A stretch of 64,000 nucleotides of DNA. Origin: Antitrichia curtipendula. Taxonomy: Eukaryota; Streptophyta; Bryopsida; Hypnales; Leucodontaceae. Shown one piece after another: positions 20,986-31,790 of the stretch (its first letter is position 1; each line of letters opens with the position of its first letter). Under the pieces are notes generated by a model. That model worked only from the letters and a program-made list of their open reading frames with translations. It was not told where the DNA came from and did not search any database. Location of the stretch: contig OX579639.1 of NCBI GenBank assembly GCA_951230915.1, forward strand, positions 14,632,001 through 14,696,000. The letters run 5' to 3'. The translations under genes were made by a program, and so were the position numbers.

Positions 20986-22892
20986 ATGGCGGAAACTCCA
21001 GTCCGGAAACCGGCGGTGACTGCCCAGACTGTCAGCCCCGTGATCCCGTTCGATACGGATCGTCATCGGGAGTTGAAGGAAGTTTTAGAGGTCATGGGCT
21101 GTGTCAGATTCCTACACCGCCCGTGGGATTTGAAGAGTGAGGGGATGATTGAGGAACTCCTTTATGGAGTTCCCAATCAGTACGAGTTGACGGTGAGGGG
21201 CCGCCCGAGAGCTTGGACGCAAGAGCTCTGGGCCGGAACGTACTTCGCCGTTAACAGGGGCTAGGATGGGCTGGACGGACGGAGAAGTTCGCGGCGGAAA
21301 GATTCTGGAACTCCGCGGATCCAAAGGAGGGATACGCGGCGATGGATTGCGTTTACGCCCAGGATCAGCAACTCTTAGAGTTCCTGATTCCCATCCTGTA
21401 TTCGGAGAAGTCCAGCCGGGTAACCATCACGGTGGCAAACACCATCTTCGGAGCTCTAGGAAATAGGATAAACCCGCCTCCAAGACCGGTGAACTGGGGT
21501 GGACTTATTCACACCATTGTGGATAAGTTGGCAAATGGGATTGCGGGACGGAAGTCCAGCCACATTAGCCCATACTTGTTTCACTTGTACCACCGGATGG
21601 AGACCCTGAGCGAGCCGGAGCAGCTGATGTACAAGAAAGGGGAAAACCTCCTCAAGTACGGACTGAAACCGGAACCACAGCCAGAGGAGCCGGAATCAGA
21701 GGAGGAAGACATTCCGGAGGAGACCCAGACCACACCGGAGAAGGCCGGACCCAGCAGGCGGAAGTCCACTGATCGAGGCTCACGGGGGAAACAAGTGGCG
21801 GAAGGTTCCGTCTAACCGGAAAGTCCGCACCCAAACACGGATCCGGTCGAGAGCGCCATTCATTGGCTACGAACGACGAGGACGGTAAACGACCGGATGG
21901 CGGCAGTACTTCAAGACGTCTGCAATACGCTAGGAGTGAAGGACGAAAGGGAGATCTTAGCCGCCATCACACGAAGACCAAATCCGGAGGACGTCAAGGT
22001 TCTGTACAACCAGATCCGGAGTCTTCAGGAGGAACGGGATCAGTTCCGGAGCCAACACCAGTGGTCGGAACGGGAGATGCACATCGCGAACCGGAAGGCG
22101 ACGGAGGCGATGGCCCTAGTGCGGAAGCTGGGAGAACTGGTCGACCTTCCATCCAGCACCATCTCTAGGGCGCAACTCTGGAACTCCCAGATGGTGGCCC
22201 AAGGACACATCACCGGAACAAAGGTGGTGCTCATTCTGACGGATTTCGAGGCCCGGATGGAGGGAGTGCTCAAGGAGATGCGGCAGCTGATCGGAAGCCT
22301 CGACCCAAACCTGCTTGACCAAGCGATGTTCGCGGATCTTCCGGGAGGAGAGTTCCAAAAGACTCAAGGAGCCGGAACTTCAACGGAAAGGAGGAATCCG
22401 GAAATCCCCACTCACGTGGTGACTTATCCGGAAGTCACTACACCGAAGGACTCAGGCACGCAGACCACTGTCCAGGAGGGGTCAACTGGAAGACAGGCGG
22501 CGGTAAATCTGTTTCCGCCTCTCCAGCTGACGGAGACGGAAGCTGAGGCCATAGCAGCAGCAAGTGTCCGAAATCTTGCCCGGACCGATCCGGATAGGTT
22601 TATGCATATGCAGAACACTCCGCCACCAGCGAATCCGGGCAACACCGTCATCAATCTGACGGAGACAAAGACGACACGGCAGCAACACATGAGGATCAAG
22701 GAGCCGCTCGAGATCGAGGAGACGGAAGAGGAATTTGCGGAGTCTCACTCCCAATCGGATGAGACGGATTCTGATCCGCCTCAGATCCAGACTCGATCGC
22801 CAACGAAGAGGACTCCACCAAAGGCGACTGCCCGGAAGTCCACTCCAGCGAATCTTAGGGCCGGGCCGTCGACGAAGAAGCCCCGCAAATGA
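20986..22892 (+). pseudogene. Gag-like coiled-coil protein of the 3.4 kb retroelement
   Basis: Three pieces form one protein of about 630 residues. 20986-21264 (MAETPVRK...) shifts frame near 21262 into an open stretch continuing through 21342-21815, where a single TAA (21813-21815) separates it from 21897-22892 in the same frame. The N-terminal third is globular (FLIPILYSE, NWGGLIHTIVDKLANGI), the middle is Glu/Pro-rich, and then comes a helical segment (IRSLQEERDQFRSQHQWSER). The tail is basic and Ser/Thr/Pro-rich. There is no zinc knuckle, protease or reverse transcriptase, so gag-like is a guess from context and size. Confidence 0.5.
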
Positions 22893-25029
22893 CTAGTGCG
22901 GGTTGCAGCCTTTTTAGTTAGGATTTTGTCTTATTAGTTATTTCCGGAAAACGGGTAACTCGGACTGTGGGCCCCTAGTTCCGGACTTTTAGGTTGTCAA
23001 CGGATTTCTGTTTTAGCTAGAACGGTTATTAGAACCGTTAGCCGGATTTATAGTTGGCCGTTGGCCGGGTTTTGTGTGGGCCTTTTGGCCGCTTTTTGTT
23101 TGCTTTTAAGGGCAGGCCGGCTTGTTGGCCTGTCATTCCCTTTCTTGTCATTTAATCGGAGCTTACCGGAGATCAATTTGATCATCTCTTTGCGTATCGC
23201 GTTGATGATTGAGTCGTACACTAGTTTGTGAGTGAGAGTGTGTGAGAGGGAGTCCGGATTCTTGGGTTGACGGATACATATGCTGTGACGGAAGAACTTT
23301 AGACGTGTGAAAGAGGAGCTGTGCGTGGTGCCTTTAATTTGCTGGAACGGTGATCCGGTGGAAGCCTGTTACGGGTGAGGGTGCGAGTCCGGAAGTCCAG
23401 GGAGGATTCCGTGCGGAGATAAGCAACCGCTAGAGGAATTATCCCAGCCATTGGAAGGTCTGCCAACCTCCGGAGCACTCGAGAGTTAAGAAGTCAACAC
23501 TACAATCCAGAAAGTCTGGATCTGTCGTTGTAGTAAGGTGGATCTAACCGGGCCTTGTGTGACCTACTTTCCGGATACGTCATCCGGAAGATTGTGAGGG
23601 TACGGATTCTCCCTTTGCTATTACCGTATAATTCTTGGGTGTTTGTTTTGTTTGTTACGGATAGAGAGTGTGAACCAGGAGTGGCGAGTCCCTGCCCCTC
23701 GGAAAGATTAATAGTGGACCCCCTGAGGGTGAAACAGGGGTATCTAAAACCAGTTACTTAAGAGAGTCTGAATCAGATTCCGGAATAGGACGGATCCGGA
23801 TTGGAATCCGGAAAATAGTAGTTTCCGGAAGATAGCAATAGATTATACGGATTGCTTGGGGTGTTTTGGGAAGTGATCCGGATACCCAAAACTTGCAACA
23901 ACATAGTAGAATTCCCTGGGACGATAACTTGTGTCATCTTACCACATTTTTGTGTTAAAGATACTTACGCGCTAACTACGCGAGCGACATAGATCTTCCG
24001 CCCGGATCAGAAGAGGACTTCCACTGCCATGACAAAGTTAACTTCTTCCACCTCCGTGTTCATACCCGTTCAACGCGAGCCCGAACTGACGCTGGGACTT
24101 CTAACGTCATCGCCACTCCAACCGAATCTCCATCGTCCTATCTTCTGCATGCGACTTCTATTCTTGAGACAGAGTGCAATCCATTGCAATGGCACATTGC
24201 ATGTTGCAAGAAGGTCAGGAAGAAATGTCACAGCGTTCAAGTGGGGCAGAAGAAAAAGTGCGGTGCACTTGTCTGCAAAGATAGGAAGAATGGTACTCTT
24301 GCACCAACTTATAATGGTCGCATGACTGAGTATGGAAGTCGGGCAATCATCATTTTTGATTTCTGGTTTTGTCCCGATGATATCTTGCGTTGCGTTCACG
24401 GATCTAAACTCAAGTGGGTGTATGACTGGCCCATTCTTCCAATGATTTGGCCTGTTGCCCGTGGCACCAATCTAACGAAGGGCAAGATCCTCGTTCTAGA
24501 AGAGGGAGGCTTCCAACTACAAACGAAGGACTTCAACATGTCTCATCAGCCCCTCCCCCATAACTCACTTGCATTAGTTGTTGCTGACATTGTGAGTCCA
24601 AGTCCGTCAGACGGTGCTTCCCATCCTACCAAGCGATATGGCAGGACCATCAAGCGGTATGAAGGTGCCCCTACTGTAGACCACCGCAACAAGTGGAAAA
24701 CAGCCCGAAATGTTAAGGCTATTGTGAAGAACGTGACGCCAATTCCATATCCCGGTTATGGAAGAATCATCACCTTGGATACAGGTATCCATCTTAAACA
24801 AAAGACATATATTGTTGCTCTATGTGACTTTTCGTCTTGCACGTGTGAAGATTTTGTTACAATGAGCACTGGAGCATTGGGCAAAAGAAAAGCGTGGGTG
24901 AACTGCAAACACTTGTATTATGTCTACCGATTCCTGTGCAAAGCAAACTCTGAGGACGACAAGTACATTCATGCACCAAGTCTTAGCTTCAATGAAGTAC
25001 AAACCCTACTCCGCCATAGTAATCTCTAA

Positions 25030-25794
25030 GTTTTTGTTTTCTTGATCATAATAGTCTTGGCAAGTTATTGCCCCTTTTTATTGTTTATGTCTGAAATTAC
25101 ACAAGAATTTGGTACCGAGGAGGCCTTTGGGCTTTCACAATGACCTTGTGAAGTTCAGTGGATATTTTTGTTTATGGTAAAATTTTATTAGGGCATAAAT
25201 AATGTATCTTTTGACAGAGGACCCTACTTTTCCCATTCTTGGGACAAAACAAAAGTAATGAAAAGTATATATATTCCCCTCCAAAAATGGGCCTAGTAGG
25301 CTCTTTGGTACAAAAGACAGTTATATCCATTCTTTGAAATCTTGTAGTTCACTGATTAATCTTCTGCGACAAAGTCTAGATTTTTTAATGTAATATCTAT
25401 TGGGTTACCTCAACCCAAGGCTCCCTTTTTGTACCCACTCAAGTTCATGTGGTTCATTGAGTTATTTTTACAACAATGGATGAAATTCTTACTCCATACC
25501 AAAAACCTCGTACATCCAAAAATTCTGTACATCTACAAAATATATCATCCAAAAATGTTCATCGACTCGGTGACATTCAGTAGTTAGTTCCATTTTGAAG
25601 TTGGAGTACAGACGTTTTCAAAATTCAACATTTTTTTTTATGTGAGGGAATTTCATCGCCCATTAGCAACTGGAAAATCATGGAATACATTTCTAAACCA
25701 CGGTATTGGGTTACAAAAATTCCTTTTTTAGTAAAATCAAAATATTTTTTTTATAAATTTTTCAAAATTTGAATATTTGAGGTCAACTTTGACC
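25030..25794. other. E1 right subterminal region
   Basis: AT-rich and non-coding. TTTGGTACCGAGGAGGCC at 25109-25126 and GGCTCTTTGGTAC near 25300 repeat the GGTACC motif of the left hairpins and the satellite. Confidence 0.55.
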
Positions 25795-25862
25795 TCACTG
25801 CTCACTGCTCATTGCTCATTGCTCATTGCTCACTGCTCAAAACTCGCATTCTAGCGTCGTTG
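25795..25862 (-). repeat. E1 right terminal inverted repeat
   Basis: CACTGCTCACTGCTCATTGC heptamers lead to CTCGCATTCTAGCGTCGTTG at the tip, the complement of the left-end plan. The 9-bp duplication GTTGCGTTG follows immediately at 25863-25871. Confidence 0.8.
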
Positions 25863-28800
25863 GTTGCGTTGCATTATTCAAACGACTTGATCTACGGACT
25901 TCCTGGCCAGAAGGCCCCGCTCGATGAGCAGTTGGAATATGCACATTAGCATCTTCTGGTGCCTCATCACAGTCGCGATTTGCATTGTTGTCATCTTCGT
26001 CGTCTACACCATCAAAATCAAATGGATCTTCGACAGCATCTGAGGTCTGATAGCCCTCGACCTCGGAATTTTCATTTTGAAGCTCAGTGACTATTCTTCC
26101 ACGTCCACGATATCTGGGTACAAACCTCTTGTGTCGTTCGCAGCAGGGTCTGTGCCATCAGCCTCTACAGCCGGTCCTCTTCGACCTCCGGAAATCACAG
26201 ATGGTGTGGTCGTCAAAGTGGGGTCCGGAGTGTCCGTTCGGGTGAACGGTTCTATCAATACTCCATGGCATGTCACTCCTATTCCCCGGATAGGGTTTGT
26301 AGGGGGGGTTGACGATGATGCTCTGCTAGTGTTCTTTCCTCCGCGAGAACCACGAAAACGCGACACATATTCACCCATGGCGGGGTCACAAGGGATTTGA
26401 GGGGGTCTTCCACCTCTAGTAGTATTCGAAATGTTCTCCACCGTCACTTCAGCATTCCCTATAGAGCCTAATCCTTCTCCAAAATGTATGGAGGTAGGAT
26501 TTGGAGTTCTAGTAGCAGATGGAATAGACCGTTGCACCTCTCGGCCTCGTCCATGACCAATTATAGGAGCCGCAAAAAAAGGCGGGAGTGCAACACTAAA
26601 TTGTGTTTGAAGAATGTCATCATTTTCCACACGCTCAGGGTCAAAACGCCTTCCAAAACCAATGTGCCGTTCATTTGTTGCATCTATACGAGCCATTCTC
26701 GTACCTCCGATGTTTGTAGCATGGTGCCTTGTTTCGGATATATTGTCACCGGCTTGGCCTCCCACCCTGCCAAGTCTCCTACTACCGTTGCCATTATGGG
26801 CAGACCCATCATTATTTTGAGTTGTACGATTCCCCAAATTCCCTCCATTCCCATCATTGGAGTCGTCTCTATTCCCTCCATTGCTTCCTGGACGGGGGTG
26901 ATTGTTGTTGTTGTCATCGTCGGAGGGGAGATCATCATTGCCAGGAATTGCTGCATTGGCTTCTTCACCCTCGAAAGAAGAAGAGATTCGTTGACCAACA
27001 TACGCTCCACCAACGCCTTCGTTTGGAACAGGAGGAGGTGAAAGGTTGCGGCAAGGACCGAGCCCCCAATGATTTTCAGGAATATTGTCATCGAGATCTG
27101 GTCCAACCCCGTAGTAATTCCTCGCTTCCTCAAGGTGATCGGCCCCTTCTCCCCACAAATCTACATTTGCCCGGAATGGCGTAGGGGCCCTAGGCATTTC
27201 CATCTCTTTGTCTTCCGCATCTTCTGCTTGCATTGCAGCAAATGCTCGATTAGGTTCGTTCACCGGGACGGGGCCAAGAGCATCTGGATCGGAATCCTCC
27301 GAGAGCACATTTACGTCATACCAACGAACTAGATCGGCCCTTGGTCTCTGACAAAGGACACGGCTATTGGTATAGATGTATACCAAAGCTTCGGCCTTAT
27401 CCACTGTCAAGCGATTTCTACTCCTGTTGTGGACAAAGGAATACATACTCCAATTCCTTTCACAAGACGTTGCCGAACATGTAAGGGATAGAACACGCTC
27501 TGCTATTTTGGACAAGGCCCGATCTGGGATCCGGTGCCACCATTGGTGGGGAAGCAAACTGCTCTCACGAATGTTGGGTGTTTCGTCAGGACTGTATGGT
27601 CCAGTACCCTCTTCGTATTCACTCAGTTAGTTCCTCCATGACGACATCAAAACGCACACCCACCACATCTTTTAATTTGTGGACAACCCGATACAATGCA
27701 CGCAGCGCAGTTTCGTCTTCTTTAAGCTGCGGATGGTCCCTGATGTATGGATTCAACAACGCACCTGCATAGTGAAGATTAGTAAATCCGAATTTCCATC
27801 TTTTTTTGAAGGTTATCTCCAACTCGTTAGCTAAGACGTCGGGTAGGTTGAAGGGTGGCTCTCTCAGTGAAAACATGTGTGCCCTCAAATTGTGCATTGT
27901 AAGCCACGCCTTGCCTATGGCTGGTTCTCGGCCATCAAATACATGCAAGGCCTTCAGCACGTCTTCCACTATGAACACATAATCTCTGCATTGTTGCCAA
28001 AAACCCAGCTCTCTAATAGTGTGGACCACAGAGCCTGCAATGGTAGCCGATTGCGGACCATTTGGTACATCCCGTAATCCCGCCATGTAATTCTGAACAC
28101 GTGGATGTAGTATCAAGGCCTCTGTGAGCTCCCAATTTGTCACTTGAGACTCGTAGAATTATTTTTTTGGAAATTTGCAATTTAAAGTTAAGAAAAATAT
28201 ACAAAAAAACATAAAAAGAGTGTAGAATCAAAATAGGATTGTAACATACCCATTATAGTATTTGGTCTAGATTTGTGTTTAGACTTAGAATCCCACCAAA
28301 CCGGGCCCAAAAATAGGTAGAAAGAACGAAACGGGTGGATTTGTAGGATTCAAGTCACATAGGCCCAAAAGGGATAAATCCCACCATGAATATGGCAATT
28401 CATGGCTAAATCGGTCCGAGGGATCCACAACGAGGCCACTAGGTCGGGTCCTAGAGTTAGGTTTAGAAATTCTCCAAACCCCGATTGTTAGTATGCAGGA
28501 GTCACTGACGCAAGACCGGGCCGTGGAGGAATCTACAGCCCAAGGATGGTGTCCTAGGGTAAATCCCATGCCAAGAGTCCAACGACGAAATCGATTCGCC
28601 AAGATTCTTCTATCTGCAAAAGATTCCCGCACCATCAATAAACTCAAGGAGATGACCAATTCATCTCCACTAACCAATTGTGCCAGGTACGGAAACGCAC
28701 CTGCACATCTTTCATATGACCCCATGAGAGGTCCTGTGGAAAATCTCGTCATCTTCCGACTTGCAAAAGAACCTTTTGCGGGTGGTCAACCCTGGTAACC

Positions 28801-29399
28801 TCCAACGGGAATTTCATGGAAATTACCCAGGTTGCCAGAAAATCTCACTAAAAATTAAACTAGCTTGTTTTATGTTAATAATGCGCTCCGTGAAGTTTCG
28901 CGACATTCCGATAGCGGCAAGTACCCGAACCGGCGAGATTCCTCGAGAATTAATCACGTGGCGGGGTCCCCGCCACGTTGACCAGCATTCCGAGACCATA
29001 CAACGGCAAAACAAAGTCAACCAAGAGTCTTTTCTGACTCCCTCACACCTACCGGAGACCCTAATCTATTTACATTTCTCAAAATAGGAGACCCCCAATA
29101 TCTAGGATTTTACCACGGTTTAGTTTTTTAAACTAAATTAGCCTACGATGGTTTTTTGTCCTCGGTACGGGGGGAAGGTGCTTTCGGACTAAACACGGCA
29201 ATCTGGAGCCAATGGCGCAATCCGTTTGACGATTGGAGTAATTCTCCAAAAGTTAGGAGGTTGGTCCAACGTAGATAGGTAAAAGTAGTTTTTTAGGGAT
29301 TAGGATGAAAATCTTTGAAGATGAGGATGAAAATCCAAGTTGATAAGGTTACTTTAGAGCTCTTGAGGGGAAGGTAGGGCCTTGGAAACCTATTTAAGG

Positions 29400-30650
29400 T
29401 CCCCATTTTTCTCTCAAGATCACCCCCAATTCTTGTTTTGGGTCCGTGGGTCCAACTTATGTTGGGATTTTTGGCGTTTTAGCCAAGAAACCTCTACGGT
29501 GTTTTTGGAGCACTTTTGGCTCCGGTTGTTGTTATATTTCAAGCTTTGAAGGTCCTTGGGGGTCCTTCTACCTTGCCTTGTACACACTTCGTGTGTGTTT
29601 GTGTATACTCTTGTGTTATTTGGAAGTCTTTCTATCTTTGGAGTATCCTTGTGAACTAACTTATTGTTGAAAGTCTTTTGTCATTGTACTAACCTTAGAG
29701 CAACCCCCCACCGTACCTTGGCGATGTCGCTTTGGGGGGCCTTTAGTCTTTGAGTGTTGCCTTGTTACTAATTCCCTTATGATTCTTTGAGTTCTATGCG
29801 TGTTGTGGGAACTATTTAGAAACTAACCTTGTCCTTCTCTTCTCGGCATTGTAGTGGTTCCCCCCCGGGACGGCGAAGCTTTGACTTTGTAAAGTGTATT
29901 TTCTAAGTGGTTGTCCCCACCTTCTTCTAACTTCTCTCGTGTTGGGTGGACCCCCCCTTGGAACGGCGAAGCTTCGAATTAAGGAAGTCCTGTAGTTTGT
30001 GTTAAAACGGTTCGGACGGCAAAGCTTCAAACCCGGAGTGATACAAGTCCTAGAGTTGGTGTTAAACCCAACTCTACGGCAAAGCGTTGAACCTCCTCAG
30101 GCCTTAGTTCCAAAGTCTAGTTTCCAAGACCTTTTTGGAAACGTCCAGAGTTTAGCTTCCAAGAGATTTAGTGTTGTCAAGTTCCGAATTATCCGGAGTG
30201 TTTTAAATCTTTTCCCTAGTATAGTAAAAATCCAAGTCCCTTTAGTTAGCAAAAATTCCATTTCCTTGGTTAGCAAAAATTTTGTCTCCATTAGTCTAGT
30301 AAAAATCAGTTCCTTAGTTAATCCAGAAAAAAATCCAATCTTAAAAAACCGAAAACCAGAACCAGACCCCATTCAGTCACGGGGTTGAGTTCAGTCAGTC
30401 ACCAGGGCTAGGGTTCAGTCAGTCATCGGGTTTGGGGCTCAGTCACCAGAGTTGGGGGTTCAGTCACCGGGGTTGGGGTCTCAGTCACGGGCGGGCTCCA
30501 AGCTGGGCAGGGAGTTGGGTTCCGGCTGGTCCAGGGAGTTGGGTTCCGAGCTAGTCCAAGGAGTTGGGTTCCGAGCTGGTCCAGGGAGTTGGGGAGTCGG
30601 GGCCCTTGTGGGATCTCTTAATTCGGTCTAGGTAAAAGAGTCAAAAACTA
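29400..30650 (+). repeat. LTR-related fragment with GGCGAAGCTT blocks
   Basis: Blocks such as GGGACGGCGAAGCTTTGACT repeat at about 29870, 29965 and 30020 and match the minus strand of the gypsy LTR at 36780-37000 (CAAAGCTTCGCCGTGCGGG). A 25-30 base TTCAGTCACCGGGGTTGGGG/GGTCCAGGGAGTTGGG tandem region follows at 30370-30600, comparable to the 57-bp minisatellite of that LTR. It is probably a diverged relative of the gypsy LTR in the opposite orientation; boundaries not found. Confidence 0.5.
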
Positions 30651-31374
30651 GGGGTCAAGCTAAATTGAAAAAAAAGAAAAAAAACTTGATTACAAGAAAA
30701 AATAAGGGAAGGGGGGAGAAGAGAAGCCGCACGTCCCGGGATATCAACGAGAACCTGCATACAAAAGAAACTCACATACTATCTCTCTCTCCACACCAAT
30801 TCGAACTAGCAAGAATGGAGGAGGATTAGGGGGAAATGGAATGAAATAGGAGAGGTGGTGAGAGAGATGATAAATAGTAACCTAGGAATAGCTAAAGTAG
30901 GTGTTAGGAGGGAAATCTCGAGAATTCATAGTGACCATTAGGAAGTAGGATTAGAATGACACGAAGACAAGGTTGTGTAAGAGGTTAGGAGGGACATTAA
31001 AACTTCTTGGGGTTTGAATCTATAGTTGTAAGACACCCCATCAAAGCTTAGGTAGAATAGTGTTAGTGTAGAAAGAGAGAAAGGGAAAGAAAAAGAGAGA
31101 GAAGAAAGGAGGAGGGAAAGAAAGAGGTTAGATTGCACGGGTCCTAATTTTCGAAACATAAGTGGTGAAATTGGGAAAGGTCCCACCACCCAAGGGCCAC
31201 CATGGAGTATGGGAATGTACGCACGAATGCGGACGAGCATATTTCCGACACCGGAAGTGACGAGGTGAGTTCTTGAATCCATACTTGGTGTTGTGTTTTT
31301 TCCTCTTTAGCATTGATCTCTTTAATTAGCCCTTTCCACGTGAAAAGTACACCGTGATAAGAAAAGATAAAAAT

Positions 31375-31790
31375 TAGAAATAGGAGTAAAAATTTAGAGT
31401 TAAAAATTAGGAGTAAAACTTTAGAGTTAAAATTAGGAGTAAAAATTTCAAGTTAAAAATTAGGAGTAAAAATTTCGAATTAAAATTAGGAGTAGAAATT
31501 TAGAGTTAAAAATTAGGAGTACAAATTTCGAGTTAAATTTAGGAGTAAAAATTAGGAGTTAAAAATAGGAGTAAACATTTAGAATTAAATTTAGGAGTAA
31601 ACATTTAGAGTTAAATTTAGGAGTAAAAATTAGGAGTAAAAATTAGGAGTAAACATTTAGAGTTAAATTTAGGAGTAAAAATTAGGAGTTAAGATTAGGA
31701 GTAAACATTTAGAGTTAAATTCAGGAGTAAAAATTTAGAGTTACAATTAGGAGTAAAAATCTAGAGTTATATTTAGAAGTCAGGAATTAA
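31375..31790. repeat. AT-rich minisatellite (AATTAGGAGTAAAAATTTAGAGTTAA)
   Basis: About 14 or more imperfect tandem copies of alternating AATTAGGAGTAAAA and ATTTAGAGTTAAA half-units of 13-15 bases, with no coding capacity. Confidence 0.9.

Larger units (their letters stand above)
20568..23989 (+). mobile_element. 3.4 kb TG...CA retroelement in the E1 transposase gene
   Basis: It begins TGTAACGTTACGG, ends GCGAGCGACA, and is flanked by 5-bp direct repeats (TAGAT), all typical of LTR-retrotransposon integration. I find no pair of long direct repeats inside, so it is not an ordinary two-LTR element. It contains a TATA box (20843-20850), a long gag-like reading frame (20986-22892) and 1.1 kb of non-coding 3' sequence. 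TCCGGA/TTCCGGAA strings are scattered throughout. It may be a solo copy of a very long ORF-bearing LTR, or a non-autonomous element with very short terminal repeats. Confidence 0.7.
17987..25029 (+). pseudogene. E1 MULE-type transposase with SWIM finger, interrupted
   Basis: Exon 1 is about 17987-20067, and exon 2 resumes at 20193 and ends at 25029; a GT-AG intron lies between them (GGACATG|GTACAA ... AAAGTCTAG|GATG). The N-terminal part (to 18430) aligns with E2 52961-52389. The core has KSPYAYIQDSVFPGQ, the MFDHVK aspartate, ICDMQSED and GFMADNAQANWNAV, which correspond to MULE catalytic blocks. The C-terminus has CTCEDF...CKHLYYVY, a CxC...CxH SWIM zinc finger. Damage: TAA at 18428-18430, a frame change near 18575, TAA at 20229-20231 and a 3.4 kb insertion after codon GAT at 20567. 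The frame continues exactly at 23995, in DLPPGSE, as in uninterrupted E2. Role: cut-and-paste transposition in the nucleus. Confidence 0.85.
6326..25862 (+). mobile_element. E1: giant MULE transposon (19.5 kb) with transposase and ParB-methyltransferase cargo
   Basis: It is flanked by the exact 9-bp duplication GTTGCGTTG and has terminal inverted repeats sharing GCTAGAATG followed by GAGCAGT/GAGCAAT heptamers. It contains a 12-exon ParB-methyltransferase gene (minus), a 2.5 kb satellite in that gene's first intron, a 555-bp divergent promoter region and a SWIM-type MULE transposase gene (plus). The gene order mirrors E2 exactly. The strand given is that of the transposase. The copy is broken: the transposase has a frameshift, stops and a 3.4 kb insertion, and the cargo gene has three in-frame stops. 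Confidence 0.85.

Noticed and set aside
6326..25862. Fungal Starship-type giant element
   Set aside because: There is no tyrosine recombinase, and the element has inverted terminal repeats and MULE-type duplications.
6313..25873. 15-bp duplication (GTTGGTTGCGTTGCA) around E1
   Set aside because: Aligning the tips of all four E1/E2 ends places the E1 ends at CAGGAA and CAACGA, leaving an exact 9-bp duplication; the extra matching bases belong to the element tips.
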